From an uncultured Rikenellaceae bacterium (lineage in GTDB: Bacteria > Bacteroidota > Bacteroidia > Bacteroidales > Rikenellaceae), in the NCBI GenBank assembly GCA_944321925.1, contig CALUND010000012.1, positions 1-42,719 of the forward strand: 42,719 nt of DNA. Direction: 5' to 3'. Below are positions 18,120-25,967 of the stretch, one piece after another. A program made the translations under genes and the position numbers. Every line of letters starts with the position of its first letter. Position 1 is the first letter of the stretch. Under the pieces are notes generated by a model. The model saw only the letters and a list, made by a program, of their open reading frames with translations. It was not told the origin of the DNA and searched no databases.

Positions 18120-18150
18120 TTTGTATTACAGGGAAGTTCGTCTATATTTG
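18120..18150 (+). promoter_or_regulatory. Promoter of the ABC efflux operon
   Basis: TTTG (18120-18123) and TATATTTG (18143-18150) are 19 bases apart, a perfect -33/-7 pair. Transcription would begin near 18157, leaving an unusually long leader of about 270 bases before the ATPase gene. Confidence 0.75.
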
Positions 18151-18246
18151 TATTTGTTTCTCGATGGATCGGGTGCATGTGGGTGAGTTGTGGATGGGAG
18201 CTCTGGAGAGAGGTGGCCAACTGAGAGAGATGAGAGGGGATAGATA

Positions 18247-18432
18247 GTGAGAACGGAAGCGATGCGACTTTTGTCGCATCGAGTGGCAAGAGAACGGGGA
18301 GAGAGAGAAAGAGAGGCGGGAGAGAAGGAAGAAGGTGCAGGAGGAGAGAGGCGGGAGAAGAAAGGGGGGAGAGAAGGGAAGGAAGAAAAGCACAAGAGAG
18401 CGACCCGACTTAAAAAAAGCAAGAAGCTATGA
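18247..18432 (+). CDS. Possible 61-codon leader ORF overlapping the ATPase start (doubtful)
   Basis: A frame from GTG at 18247 (or ATG at 18262, inside the hairpin) ends in a TGA that overlaps the ATPase ATG as ATGA. The peptide would be almost entirely Arg, Lys, Glu and Gly. The overlap would suit translational coupling. A purine tract lacks stop codons by nature, so an open frame is expected by chance, and the composition resembles no family I know. I consider it more likely non-coding. Confidence 0.15.
   Translation: MRTEAMRLLSHRVARERGEREREAGEKEEGAGGERREKKGGREGKEEKHKRATRLKKSKKL
18260..18281 (+). promoter_or_regulatory. Perfect leader hairpin upstream of the efflux operon
   Basis: CGATGCGAC (18260-18268) and GTCGCATCG (18273-18281) form a 9-bp perfect stem with a TTTT loop in the untranslated leader. 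No T run follows on the plus strand, so it is not an ordinary terminator. Confidence 0.6.
18288..18400 (+). repeat. Polypurine (GA-rich) tract in the efflux-operon leader
   Basis: Of 113 bases only seven are pyrimidines, and 18353-18390 is 38 purines without a break. The tract runs up to about 28 bases before the ATPase ATG. Such tracts can form triplexes or open RNA and contain many SD-like GGAG motifs; the role here is unknown. Confidence 0.8.
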
Positions 18433-19157
18433 TTCGACTGGAGAATATCCATAAAACCTACTGGAACGGTTCGCCTCTTCATGTACTCAAGGGAATCGAT
18501 CTGGAGATCGAACAGGGAGCCATGGTGTCGATTATGGGGGCCTCCGGCTCCGGAAAATCGACGCTGCTGAATATCCTCGGAGTGCTCGACGACTACGATG
18601 AGGGGAATTACTATCTCGACGGGCGGTTGATCAAGGGCCTCAACGAAACGCAGGCAGCCGCTTGCCGTAACCGTATGATCGGATATATTTTCCAGTCGTT
18701 CAATCTGATCAATTATAAAAATGCGATGGAGAATGTGGCGCTCCCGCTCTATTATCAGGGAGTTTCGCGTCGGAATCGCAATGCGGAGGCTTTGGATTAT
18801 CTCGACCGGCTCGGTTTGCGCGATTGGGCGCATCACATGCCCAACGAGATGTCGGGTGGTCAGAAACAACGGGTCGCCATCGCCCGGGCACTGATCAATC
18901 GTCCCCGTATCATTCTGGCCGATGAGCCGACCGGAGCCCTCGACAGCGTGACATCGCTGGAGGTGATGGAGCTGCTTCGAAGTGTCAATCGGGATGGGAT
19001 GACCATCATCTGTGTGACGCACGAACAGACCATCGCCGACCTTACGGATCGGATCATCCACCTGAAAGACGGTGTCATCAGTTCGATTTCGGAACCCCGA
19101 CCGATTGCGGCTCCGTCGGAAAAAGGAGTGCTGTACGACAACCGGCTAACGAAGTAG
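18429..19157 (+). CDS. ABC transporter ATPase, MacB/LolD type
   Basis: The 242-residue cytoplasmic ATPase powers the permeases encoded next. The Walker A motif is GASGSGKST (37-45), the Q-loop Q is at 89 (IFQSFN), the signature is MSGGQKQR (141-148), Walker B is IILADEP (161-167) and the switch His is H198. Length and sequence fit the MacB/LolD/FtsE group, which drives mechanotransmission rather than direct transport. The second gene follows after seven bases. The operon starts at the promoter near 18120-18150. Confidence 0.93.
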   Translation: MIRLENIHKTYWNGSPLHVLKGIDLEIEQGAMVSIMGASGSGKSTLLNILGVLDDYDEGNYYLDGRLIKGLNETQAAACRNRMIGYIFQSFNLINYKNAMENVALPLYYQGVSRRNRNAEALDYLDRLGLRDWAHHMPNEMSGGQKQRVAIARALINRPRIILADEPTGALDSVTSLEVMELLRSVNRDGMTIICVTHEQTIADLTDRIIHLKDGVISSISEPRPIAAPSEKGVLYDNRLTK

Positions 19158-19164
19158 ATCCGCA

Positions 19165-20418
19165 ATGAAGGAGTTGTTGAGCGAAATCGGAGCCTCCATT
19201 CGAAAAAATAAGCTTCGCACCGTCCTGACAGGCTTTTCCGTGGCATGGGGTATCTTCATGTTCGTGGCGCTGCTCGGTTGCGGAAACGGCTTCCTTCATG
19301 CTTTCGAACAAAATTTCGAGGGACGGGCGATCAATAAGGTGACGCTCTTCAGCGGTTGGACCTCCATGCCCTACGGAGGTTATCCGCGCGGACGTTATGT
19401 CCCGCTCTGCAACGAAGACCTGGAGATCATCGTGTCGGAGTTCCCGGAGGTGGGTATCATTGCCAGCCGTGGGTGGTATACCGGCGGTTTGATGGTGTAC
19501 GGAGAGCGGTTCCGCAATGTCAACATGGTCGGAGCGACCCCCTCTACGGCCCGAATCGACGGCTTGCGTCTGCTCGAAGGCCGATTTATCAACGAACAGG
19601 ATATGCAGTTGTGTCGCCGGGTGGTGGTGATCGACCAACCGACCGCTACCGCGCTTTTCGGGACGGAGAGCGTGTTGGGGCGTGAGGTGCGTGTGCGTAA
19701 CTCGATTTTTCAGGTCGTCGGCCTCTACAAATCCGAAGGTTTCGGCAATCAGTCCTCCGGCTATATTCCGATTACTACCGGACAGATGGTTTACGATCAC
19801 GGAAATACGCGGATCAATTCGATTCAGCTGACCATCGATGGCATCGAAACGGATGAGGAGATGGATCGTTTCGAGAAGGAACTCATTGCCTGTCTGGCTC
19901 GTTTTCACCGCTTCGATCCGAACGATCGCAATGCGATCTATCTCGCAAACTCTTTCCGTTGGTATCGCGATACCATGAAATCGTTTCGTTACATTCAGCT
20001 GTTCATCTGGGTGATCGGTCTCGGGACCCTGTTCGCGGGTGTCGTGGGGGTGAGCAACATCATGTTGGTCACGGTTCGGGAACGGACGTTCGAATTCGGG
20101 ATCCGGAAGGCCTTGGGTGCACCACCCTGGACCATCGTTCGCCAGATTTTGCTGGAATCGGTATTGATAACGGCCTTTTTCGGCTATTGCGGCATGGTGG
20201 CCGGGGTGGCGGTCATGGAGGGAGTCGATTGGCTTCTTACCCGTATGCAGTTGGCTGGCGGAGAGGATTTCGGCCTTTTCGTCGATCCCACGCTCGATCT
20301 TTCGGTGACTTTCAGTGCTACGTTGTTGTTGGTGCTGTCCGGGCTTGTTGCGGGATACATTCCGGCGCGGCGGGCGGCCCGGCTTAAAACGGTGGATGCG
20401 CTCCGCTATAATAAGTGA
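19165..20418 (+). CDS. ABC transporter permease, MacB/FtsX family (first)
   Basis: The 417-residue inner-membrane protein has the MacB topology: one N-terminal membrane helix (about 18-40), a large periplasmic MacB-PCD-like domain, then three C-terminal helices. The FtsX signature GVVGVSNIMLVTVRERTFEFGIRKALGA lies around residues 293-320. With the ATPase and the second permease it probably forms a heterodimeric exporter core. It ends four bases before the next gene. Confidence 0.9.
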   Translation: MKELLSEIGASIRKNKLRTVLTGFSVAWGIFMFVALLGCGNGFLHAFEQNFEGRAINKVTLFSGWTSMPYGGYPRGRYVPLCNEDLEIIVSEFPEVGIIASRGWYTGGLMVYGERFRNVNMVGATPSTARIDGLRLLEGRFINEQDMQLCRRVVVIDQPTATALFGTESVLGREVRVRNSIFQVVGLYKSEGFGNQSSGYIPITTGQMVYDHGNTRINSIQLTIDGIETDEEMDRFEKELIACLARFHRFDPNDRNAIYLANSFRWYRDTMKSFRYIQLFIWVIGLGTLFAGVVGVSNIMLVTVRERTFEFGIRKALGAPPWTIVRQILLESVLITAFFGYCGMVAGVAVMEGVDWLLTRMQLAGGEDFGLFVDPTLDLSVTFSATLLLVLSGLVAGYIPARRAARLKTVDALRYNK

Positions 20419-20422
20419 TGGC

Positions 20423-21670
20423 ATGAGATGGTTTGATTTGGATCAGTGGAATGAGATCTGGGATACGATCGCCCGGAATCGCAAGCGCAGTATCATGACG
20501 GCTCTGGGCGTCTTCTGGGGGGTCTGCCTCTTCGTGGTGATGACGGGCGCAGGGCGGGCTTTGCAACACTCCGTCTCAAGCAATCTCGGCAACACCTCCG
20601 TCAATACCTCTTTTTTCTTTACCGATGTCACGAGCATTCCCTATCGCGGTATGCCGGCTCGCAGGTGGTGGGAGTTGGACAATGACGATATGGAGGCGGT
20701 CAGGAAGAAGGTTCCCGGGGTAAAATATGTGGCCGCTGTCAGTTGGGGCAATAGCCGGAAGTGCAGTTACGACGATCGGGAGTCCGATTGTGCATTGATG
20801 GGACAGACGCCCGATTACCAGCGTATTGCGCCGCAGGGAGTGCTGTTCGGCCGGTTTCTCAATGAGATCGATGAGCAGGAGCGGCGGAAAGTCTGTGTGA
20901 TCGGTAAGCGGGTTTGGAGCAATCTGTTTCCCGGTGGGGAGAATCCCGTAGGGCGTCAGGTCTGGATGGACGGACTTTCCTTTACAGTGGTCGGTGTGCT
21001 TCGCAAAGACATGGAAATCTATCTTTTCGGAGATGTCGAGGAGAGTGTCGTCATCCCGAATTCGCTTCTCCAGCAGCTCTTCGGTCGCGGCAATCGGATC
21101 GGTGTGCTGGCGGTAACGGGAGAGCCGGGAAAAGAGATCGAAAAGTTGGAGGAGGAGTGCCGTCAGGTGATCTATGCCAACCACATGATTGCTCCGGCCG
21201 ATACGAATGCGATATGGAGTTTCAATCTGGAGGATCAGGTCAAGCGGGTTCGCATGCTGCTTTGGGGGTTGAAGTTGCTCACCTGGATCGTAGGTATGGG
21301 AACGTTGCTGGCCGGAATTGTGGGCGTGAGCAACATCATGTTGGTTACCGTGCGGGAACGGACGCAGGAGATCGGCATTCGGCGGGCCCTCGGGGCGTCG
21401 CCGCGCACGATCGTGATGCAGATGCTCTCCGAGAGTTTCGTGCTGACGTTTTTGGCCGGAATCGTCGGCCTTACGGCGGGCGTGGCGCTTCTGTCGTTTG
21501 CCGAAACCGCGTTCGCCTCCTCGCCCGATTCGAACTTCTCCTGTCAGATTACCTTCGGACAGGGCATAACGGCCGCCTGCGTGGTGGTGATCGGCAGTTT
21601 GCTGGCCGGGATCATCCCGATGCTCCGGGCGCTTAAGATCAAGGCTGTGGATGCCATCCGTGAAGAGTAG
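20423..21670 (+). CDS. ABC transporter permease, MacB/FtsX family (second)
   Basis: The 415-residue homologue of the preceding gene has the same order: N-terminal helix in 'SIMTALGVFWGVCLFVVM', periplasmic domain, then three helices with GIVGVSNIMLVTVRERTQEIGIRRALGA. The two permeases differ clearly in the periplasmic domain, which suggests a heterodimer rather than a recent duplication. The start at 20423, just after the previous stop, is chosen because the upstream part of the open frame overlaps the first permease. Confidence 0.9.
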   Translation: MRWFDLDQWNEIWDTIARNRKRSIMTALGVFWGVCLFVVMTGAGRALQHSVSSNLGNTSVNTSFFFTDVTSIPYRGMPARRWWELDNDDMEAVRKKVPGVKYVAAVSWGNSRKCSYDDRESDCALMGQTPDYQRIAPQGVLFGRFLNEIDEQERRKVCVIGKRVWSNLFPGGENPVGRQVWMDGLSFTVVGVLRKDMEIYLFGDVEESVVIPNSLLQQLFGRGNRIGVLAVTGEPGKEIEKLEEECRQVIYANHMIAPADTNAIWSFNLEDQVKRVRMLLWGLKLLTWIVGMGTLLAGIVGVSNIMLVTVRERTQEIGIRRALGASPRTIVMQMLSESFVLTFLAGIVGLTAGVALLSFAETAFASSPDSNFSCQITFGQGITAACVVVIGSLLAGIIPMLRALKIKAVDAIREE

Positions 21671-21702
21671 GAATAGAACGAACTAAAAAAGATACGACCC
21701 GT

Positions 21703-22806
21703 ATGAAAAAATTCATGAAAATCTTCTTTGCCTGCCTTTTCGTGGCGGCATTGGTGGGAACTTTCGTGTTCCTGTGGAACAAGACGCGTCCGAAGAAGAT
21801 TGTCTATGCGATCGAGACGTCGGTACGCGATACGATCCGGCAATATGTGGTGGCCAATGGCAAGGTGGAGCCGCGCGATGAGGTGCTCATCAAACCGCAG
21901 ATTTCGGGTATCATATCCGATGTGGCGTGCAATGCGGGCGACAAGGTGCGGCAGGGGCAGGTGATCGCTACCGTCAAGGTGATTCCCGAGATGGGAGCGC
22001 TCAACTCGGCCGAGTCGCGCGTATCGGTCGCACGGATTTCGCTCGATCAGGTTCGTCGGGAGTTCGATCGTGCCGATACCCTTTTCCGAAGCGGTGTGAT
22101 CACCCGCGAAGAGTACGAACAGACGGAAACTTCCCTCCGAAAAGCCGAAGAGGAGCTGCGCAATGCACAGGATAACCTGGAGATCGTGCAGAATGGAGTC
22201 ACCTCCCGCAATGCGGATCTCGGCAATACGCAGATCCGTTCGACGATCGAAGGTACGATTCTCGATATTCCGATCAAGGTGGGTAATTCGGTGATCCAGT
22301 CCAATACGTTCAACGACGGTACGACAATCGCTTCGGTGGCCGACCTCACGAAAATGCTTTTCCGAGGCAATGTCGATGAGACCGATGTGGGCAAACTGCA
22401 CGAAGGAATGGAGGTGGAGCTGACCATCGGTGCCCTGCAGGGAGAGAAATTCCGGGCCCGGCTCGAGTACATTTCGCCCAAGGCCAAGGAGGAGAACGGG
22501 GTTGTGATGTTCGAGGTGAAGGCGGCGGTGGAGATGGATCGCGACATTTTCGTGCGGGCCGGTTACAGTGCGAATGCGAGTATTTGTGTGCAGAATCGCG
22601 AGGGCGTGATTACGATTCAGGAGAGTACGGTCTCGTTCGAAGAGTCCGAATCGTATGTTTACGTGCTGACGAGTCCGGAGGAGGCCGAGGAGCAGACTTT
22701 CGAGAAGCGTGCCGTGAAGTTGGGCCTTTCGGACGGCATCAAGGTAGAGGTGCTCGAGGGACTGGCTGAAGGCGAGAAGATTCGGGGCATCCAGCAACAG
22801 TTGTGA
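21703..22806 (+). CDS. Periplasmic adaptor (MacA/HlyD type, membrane fusion protein)
   Basis: The 367-residue protein is anchored by an N-terminal helix (about 7-25). Its lipoyl/barrel-sandwich halves are visible around 'ANGKVEPRDEVLIKPQISGIISDV' and 'RSTIEGTILDIPIKVGNSV'. Between them is a helical hairpin (about 105-165) that would contact the outer-membrane channel, and a beta-barrel and membrane-proximal domain follow. It links the ABC permeases to the TolC-type protein encoded next. Confidence 0.92.
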   Translation: MKKFMKIFFACLFVAALVGTFVFLWNKTRPKKIVYAIETSVRDTIRQYVVANGKVEPRDEVLIKPQISGIISDVACNAGDKVRQGQVIATVKVIPEMGALNSAESRVSVARISLDQVRREFDRADTLFRSGVITREEYEQTETSLRKAEEELRNAQDNLEIVQNGVTSRNADLGNTQIRSTIEGTILDIPIKVGNSVIQSNTFNDGTTIASVADLTKMLFRGNVDETDVGKLHEGMEVELTIGALQGEKFRARLEYISPKAKEENGVVMFEVKAAVEMDRDIFVRAGYSANASICVQNREGVITIQESTVSFEESESYVYVLTSPEEAEEQTFEKRAVKLGLSDGIKVEVLEGLAEGEKIRGIQQQL

Positions 22807-22828
22807 CGGTAGCAAAACAGCGGAAATT

Positions 22829-24178
22829 ATGGATCGGAAAATCATCATGACAACGCTCTGTGCACTGTTTCTTGTCGGAGGGACCTGTGCGCAGGAGCTC
22901 TCGCAGCCGTTTTCGCTCAAACAGTGCATAATCTATGCGCAGGAGCATAACATACAGATCCTTCGTCAACAGGAGGAGGTGCGGACGGCGGATATCAATG
23001 TCCTGCAGGCAAAACTGAACTACATCCCTTCGCTGAGTGCCGGTGTCGGGGCGAGCACTTCGTTCGGTCGTTCGCGTGACGAGAGTCAATACGCCGTGAA
23101 TCCCAATACGACGGCTTTCAGTGCCAGTGGCTCGGTCGGTTTGAGTACGGAGCTGTTCGGCGGCTTGGAGAAGTATCACAGTCTGAAGCGGGCGGAACTC
23201 AATCTGCGTTCCACGTTGCTCGGGATCGAGAAGGCGAAAAACGATCTGGCTTTGAACGTGACGGCGGCCTATCTGGAGATTCTTTTTGCGGAGGAGCGGG
23301 TGAAGATCTCCGAGAATCAGGTTGCCACGTTGCGCGAACAACTCGCACGGACCTCCAAACTGGTCGAAGCCGGCAAAGCGACAGAGGGAGAGCGGTTGCA
23401 GCTCGAAGCCCAGCTGGCCGATGCGGAGAACGAACTCATCTCGTTGAAAGGCAGCCGTACGATGGCCTATTTCAACCTGTCGCAGCTGCTCGAGATCGAC
23501 GATTATGAAAATTTCCGGATCGTGATTCCGGAGGCGCTCACCATCGGGAGCGGCCAACTGCCTTCGGCTGAAGAGATTATCGAACAGGCGCAATCCCTGC
23601 CTCAGATCGCCGATGCCCAAGTCAAGATGGAGATCGCCCGACGCAATCTCAGCATCGCCCGGGCCGCTTACTACCCGACATTGAGTCTTTCGGCCGGTTA
23701 CGGTTCGTCGTATTATGAATTGCTGCAGCCGAAACCGGTCATGGGAACGGATCCTTTCTTTACCCAGTGGCGCGACAAGGGAAGCAGCTATTTTTCGCTC
23801 AATCTGAATATTCCGATATGGAATTCGCTGCGAACGCGCAATAACGTGCGGATGAACAAGGTGGCGCAGACCCAGGCCGAATTCGATCTGCAATTGGCCC
23901 GGAAACAGCTTCGGAAAGAGGTGCAGACAGCCTCTATCGATGTGACTACGGCCTATGAGGAGTATATTGCTTCGCAGAAAAACGTGGAGACCAACGAGGA
24001 GTCGTTCCGTCATGTCCAGCGGAAGTTCGATGCGGGAGCGGCCACCTCGGTCGACTACAACGTGGCGCTCGGTAACCTGGTCAAAGCACAGGGACGATTG
24101 GCACAGGCTCTCTTTCAATATGTGTTCAAGACCAAAATTCTCGACTTCTATATGGGCCGGGAGATTACGCTCGACTGA
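22829..24178 (+). CDS. TolC-family outer-membrane efflux channel
   Basis: The 449-residue protein has an N-terminal signal peptide ending near TCAQ (residue 22), then two outer-membrane-efflux-protein repeats, each rich in long amphipathic helices. It should form the outer-membrane and periplasmic duct of the tripartite pump. Cargo cannot be read from the sequence; related systems export macrolides, peptides or siderophores. No regulator gene is adjacent. The operon ends with a strong terminator about 30 bases downstream. Confidence 0.9.
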   Translation: MDRKIIMTTLCALFLVGGTCAQELSQPFSLKQCIIYAQEHNIQILRQQEEVRTADINVLQAKLNYIPSLSAGVGASTSFGRSRDESQYAVNPNTTAFSASGSVGLSTELFGGLEKYHSLKRAELNLRSTLLGIEKAKNDLALNVTAAYLEILFAEERVKISENQVATLREQLARTSKLVEAGKATEGERLQLEAQLADAENELISLKGSRTMAYFNLSQLLEIDDYENFRIVIPEALTIGSGQLPSAEEIIEQAQSLPQIADAQVKMEIARRNLSIARAAYYPTLSLSAGYGSSYYELLQPKPVMGTDPFFTQWRDKGSSYFSLNLNIPIWNSLRTRNNVRMNKVAQTQAEFDLQLARKQLRKEVQTASIDVTTAYEEYIASQKNVETNEESFRHVQRKFDAGAATSVDYNVALGNLVKAQGRLAQALFQYVFKTKILDFYMGREITLD

Positions 24179-24205
24179 TCGGGTACGAATATCAAACCGG
24201 AAGAT

Positions 24206-24246
24206 GCAGGGCGTCCGCGAGTGGAATCGCCCTGCGTTTTTTTTGT
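24206..24246 (+). terminator. Terminator of the efflux operon
   Basis: GCAGGGCG (24206-24213) pairs with CGCCCTGC (24228-24235) and is followed by G and a run of eight or more T. It separates the operon from the convergent MFS gene. Confidence 0.9.
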
Positions 24247-24255
24247 AGGGAGTGG

Positions 24256-25671
24256 CTATTTTTTCCGGCGAAGTGCTTCGGGTAGAGCCAGGGAGATTCG
24301 GGTGGAGCTGAGTCCGGCCGCCACGAGGGAGAAACACCCGGCCACGATGAGCGCTATGTGGGTATTGCCTTCGGGCGAGAGGTGGAACAGCAGTGCAACC
24401 AATGCCGCTCCGGTGGTTTGCCCGATGAGGCGGGCTGTGGCCAACATGCCGCTTGCACTGCCGCTCCGTTCGGGCGGGGCGGAGGCGATGAGGATGCTGT
24501 TGTTGGGCGATTGGAAGAGGCCGAATCCCAATCCGCAGAGAACGAGTCGCCAGATGATGTTCCAGGGGGCAGGCTCGCCGGGGAGGAAGGCGAGCAGGAA
24601 GAGCCCGATCGACAGGATGAACAGCCCGACACCGCCCAATATGCCTGCATGCACCCGTTCGACGAGTATGCCGGCGACGGGGGCTACGATCATGATCACG
24701 GCGGGCCATGCCGTCAGGAGCAGTCCGGTACTTACTTCGTCGTAACCGAGTTGTCTTTGCAGGAAAAACGGCAGGGATACCATGGCAAGCATCTGGGCGA
24801 TGAACGAACAGATGCTGGTCAGGATCGAGACGGAGAAGATCGGGATGCGCAGCAGGTCGAACGGCAGGATCGGGTAAGGCTTGCGGAGTTGTCCGTGGAC
24901 GAAGAAGAATCCGACCGCAAGTGTGGCGGCTACTCCGACGGCGATCAATCGCGGGTCGAGTCCGTGTGAGAATCCCTCTATGGAGGCGATCAGCAGACCG
25001 AATACGAGTGCATTCATCGCGCCGTCGCGCCAGTCGAATTTTCGTTCGGTGTGTACCGGGTTATCCGGAAGGAAGCGCGAGCTGAGTAGGAGGGCGACGA
25101 GCCCGACGGGAATGTTCACGGCGAAGAGCCATGGCCAGGAGCCGATGGACAGAATGGCGGCGGCAATGGAGGGCCCGGCGACCGAAGAGACCGCCACGAT
25201 GGTGGCATTGATTCCCATGCCGCGCCCCAGTTGGTTTTTGGGGTAGATGTTGCGGATGAGGGTGGTGTTGACACTGGTGATGGCCGCCGCTCCGAATCCC
25301 TGTATGACTCGGGTGAGAATCAGTTGTGTCAGTGTCCTGGACAGGGCGCATCCTACGGAGGAGAGGGTGAACAGGGCGAGCCCGATGAGGTAGACGTAAC
25401 GATGGCCTACGACATCGCCCAGAGCGGAGAACGAAAGCAGCGAAACAACGATGGCGAGCTGGTAGGCGTTGACGATCCAAATCGAGTCGGCTGCCGAAAT
25501 GCCGAGTTCATGGGCGATGGTAGGCAATGCCACGTTGATGATGGTCCCGTCGAGCACTGAGACCGATACGCCGAAAGCTACGGCCAGAATGGCCCAGATG
25601 CGTCGGGGCATCGGAAGTCCGTTCCAATCGGTCGAAACCGTAGCTGCAGATTCTGTTCCTCTCTTTTGCAT
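24256..25671 (-). CDS. MFS drug exporter, DHA2 family (EmrB/QacA type)
   Basis: The 471-residue inner-membrane protein is rich in hydrophobic segments, consistent with the 14-helix DHA2 group. The family motif 'VLDGTIINVALPTIA' is in the first helix, 'LGDVVGHRYVYLIGL' corresponds to motif A, and 'LTRVIQGFGAAAI' follows. It would export drugs or toxic metabolites by proton antiport; the substrate is not readable. I choose the ATG at 25671 because the frame's upstream part spans the -7 box at 25710-25717. It is convergent with the ABC efflux operon. Confidence 0.88.
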   Translation of the reverse strand: MQKRGTESAATVSTDWNGLPMPRRIWAILAVAFGVSVSVLDGTIINVALPTIAHELGISAADSIWIVNAYQLAIVVSLLSFSALGDVVGHRYVYLIGLALFTLSSVGCALSRTLTQLILTRVIQGFGAAAITSVNTTLIRNIYPKNQLGRGMGINATIVAVSSVAGPSIAAAILSIGSWPWLFAVNIPVGLVALLLSSRFLPDNPVHTERKFDWRDGAMNALVFGLLIASIEGFSHGLDPRLIAVGVAATLAVGFFFVHGQLRKPYPILPFDLLRIPIFSVSILTSICSFIAQMLAMVSLPFFLQRQLGYDEVSTGLLLTAWPAVIMIVAPVAGILVERVHAGILGGVGLFILSIGLFLLAFLPGEPAPWNIIWRLVLCGLGFGLFQSPNNSILIASAPPERSGSASGMLATARLIGQTTGAALVALLFHLSPEGNTHIALIVAGCFSLVAAGLSSTRISLALPEALRRKK

Positions 25672-25709
25672 CGTGCCGTATGTTCTCTTCCGGGAGAGCA
25701 GAAAACCTA

Positions 25710-25717
25710 CAAAGGTA
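25710..25717 (-). promoter_or_regulatory. -7 box of the MFS exporter gene
   Basis: The minus strand reads TACCTTTG, a perfect -7 box, about 38 bases before the chosen start. The -33 region is not clear. Confidence 0.5.
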
Positions 25718-25833
25718 CCTCTTCCTGGAAGATTTTCCCATCTCCTGGCGGATTTTTCCGTAAAATTTTTCAACAGAAATGCGCTTTTCTTGAAAAGTTT
25801 TCTTAAAAATTTTTAATAATTCCGCGGGGATGT

Positions 25834-25841
25834 TATCTTTG
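25834..25841 (+). promoter_or_regulatory. -7 box of the malic enzyme gene
   Basis: TATCTTTG is a perfect -7 box, preceded at about the right distance by a T-rich stretch (around 25810). The leader is about 120 bases. Confidence 0.55.
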
Positions 25842-25967
25842 CAGATGACGCTATAGGAGTTTTTTTTCGTCGCTCGGGAACAGATCTTGCTTGAGAAGGT
25901 TCTGCTTTCCTCGCTGAGGAGGATGTGTCGACGGGCGGTCGGAATCGATGAAAAAAGAGAGGTTATT

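Noticed and set aside
22739..24709. A 656-codon minus-strand frame opposite the TolC-type and MFS genes
   Set aside because: It spans the strong terminator at 24206 and overlaps two well-supported genes; its translation is His/Arg-rich low-complexity sequence.
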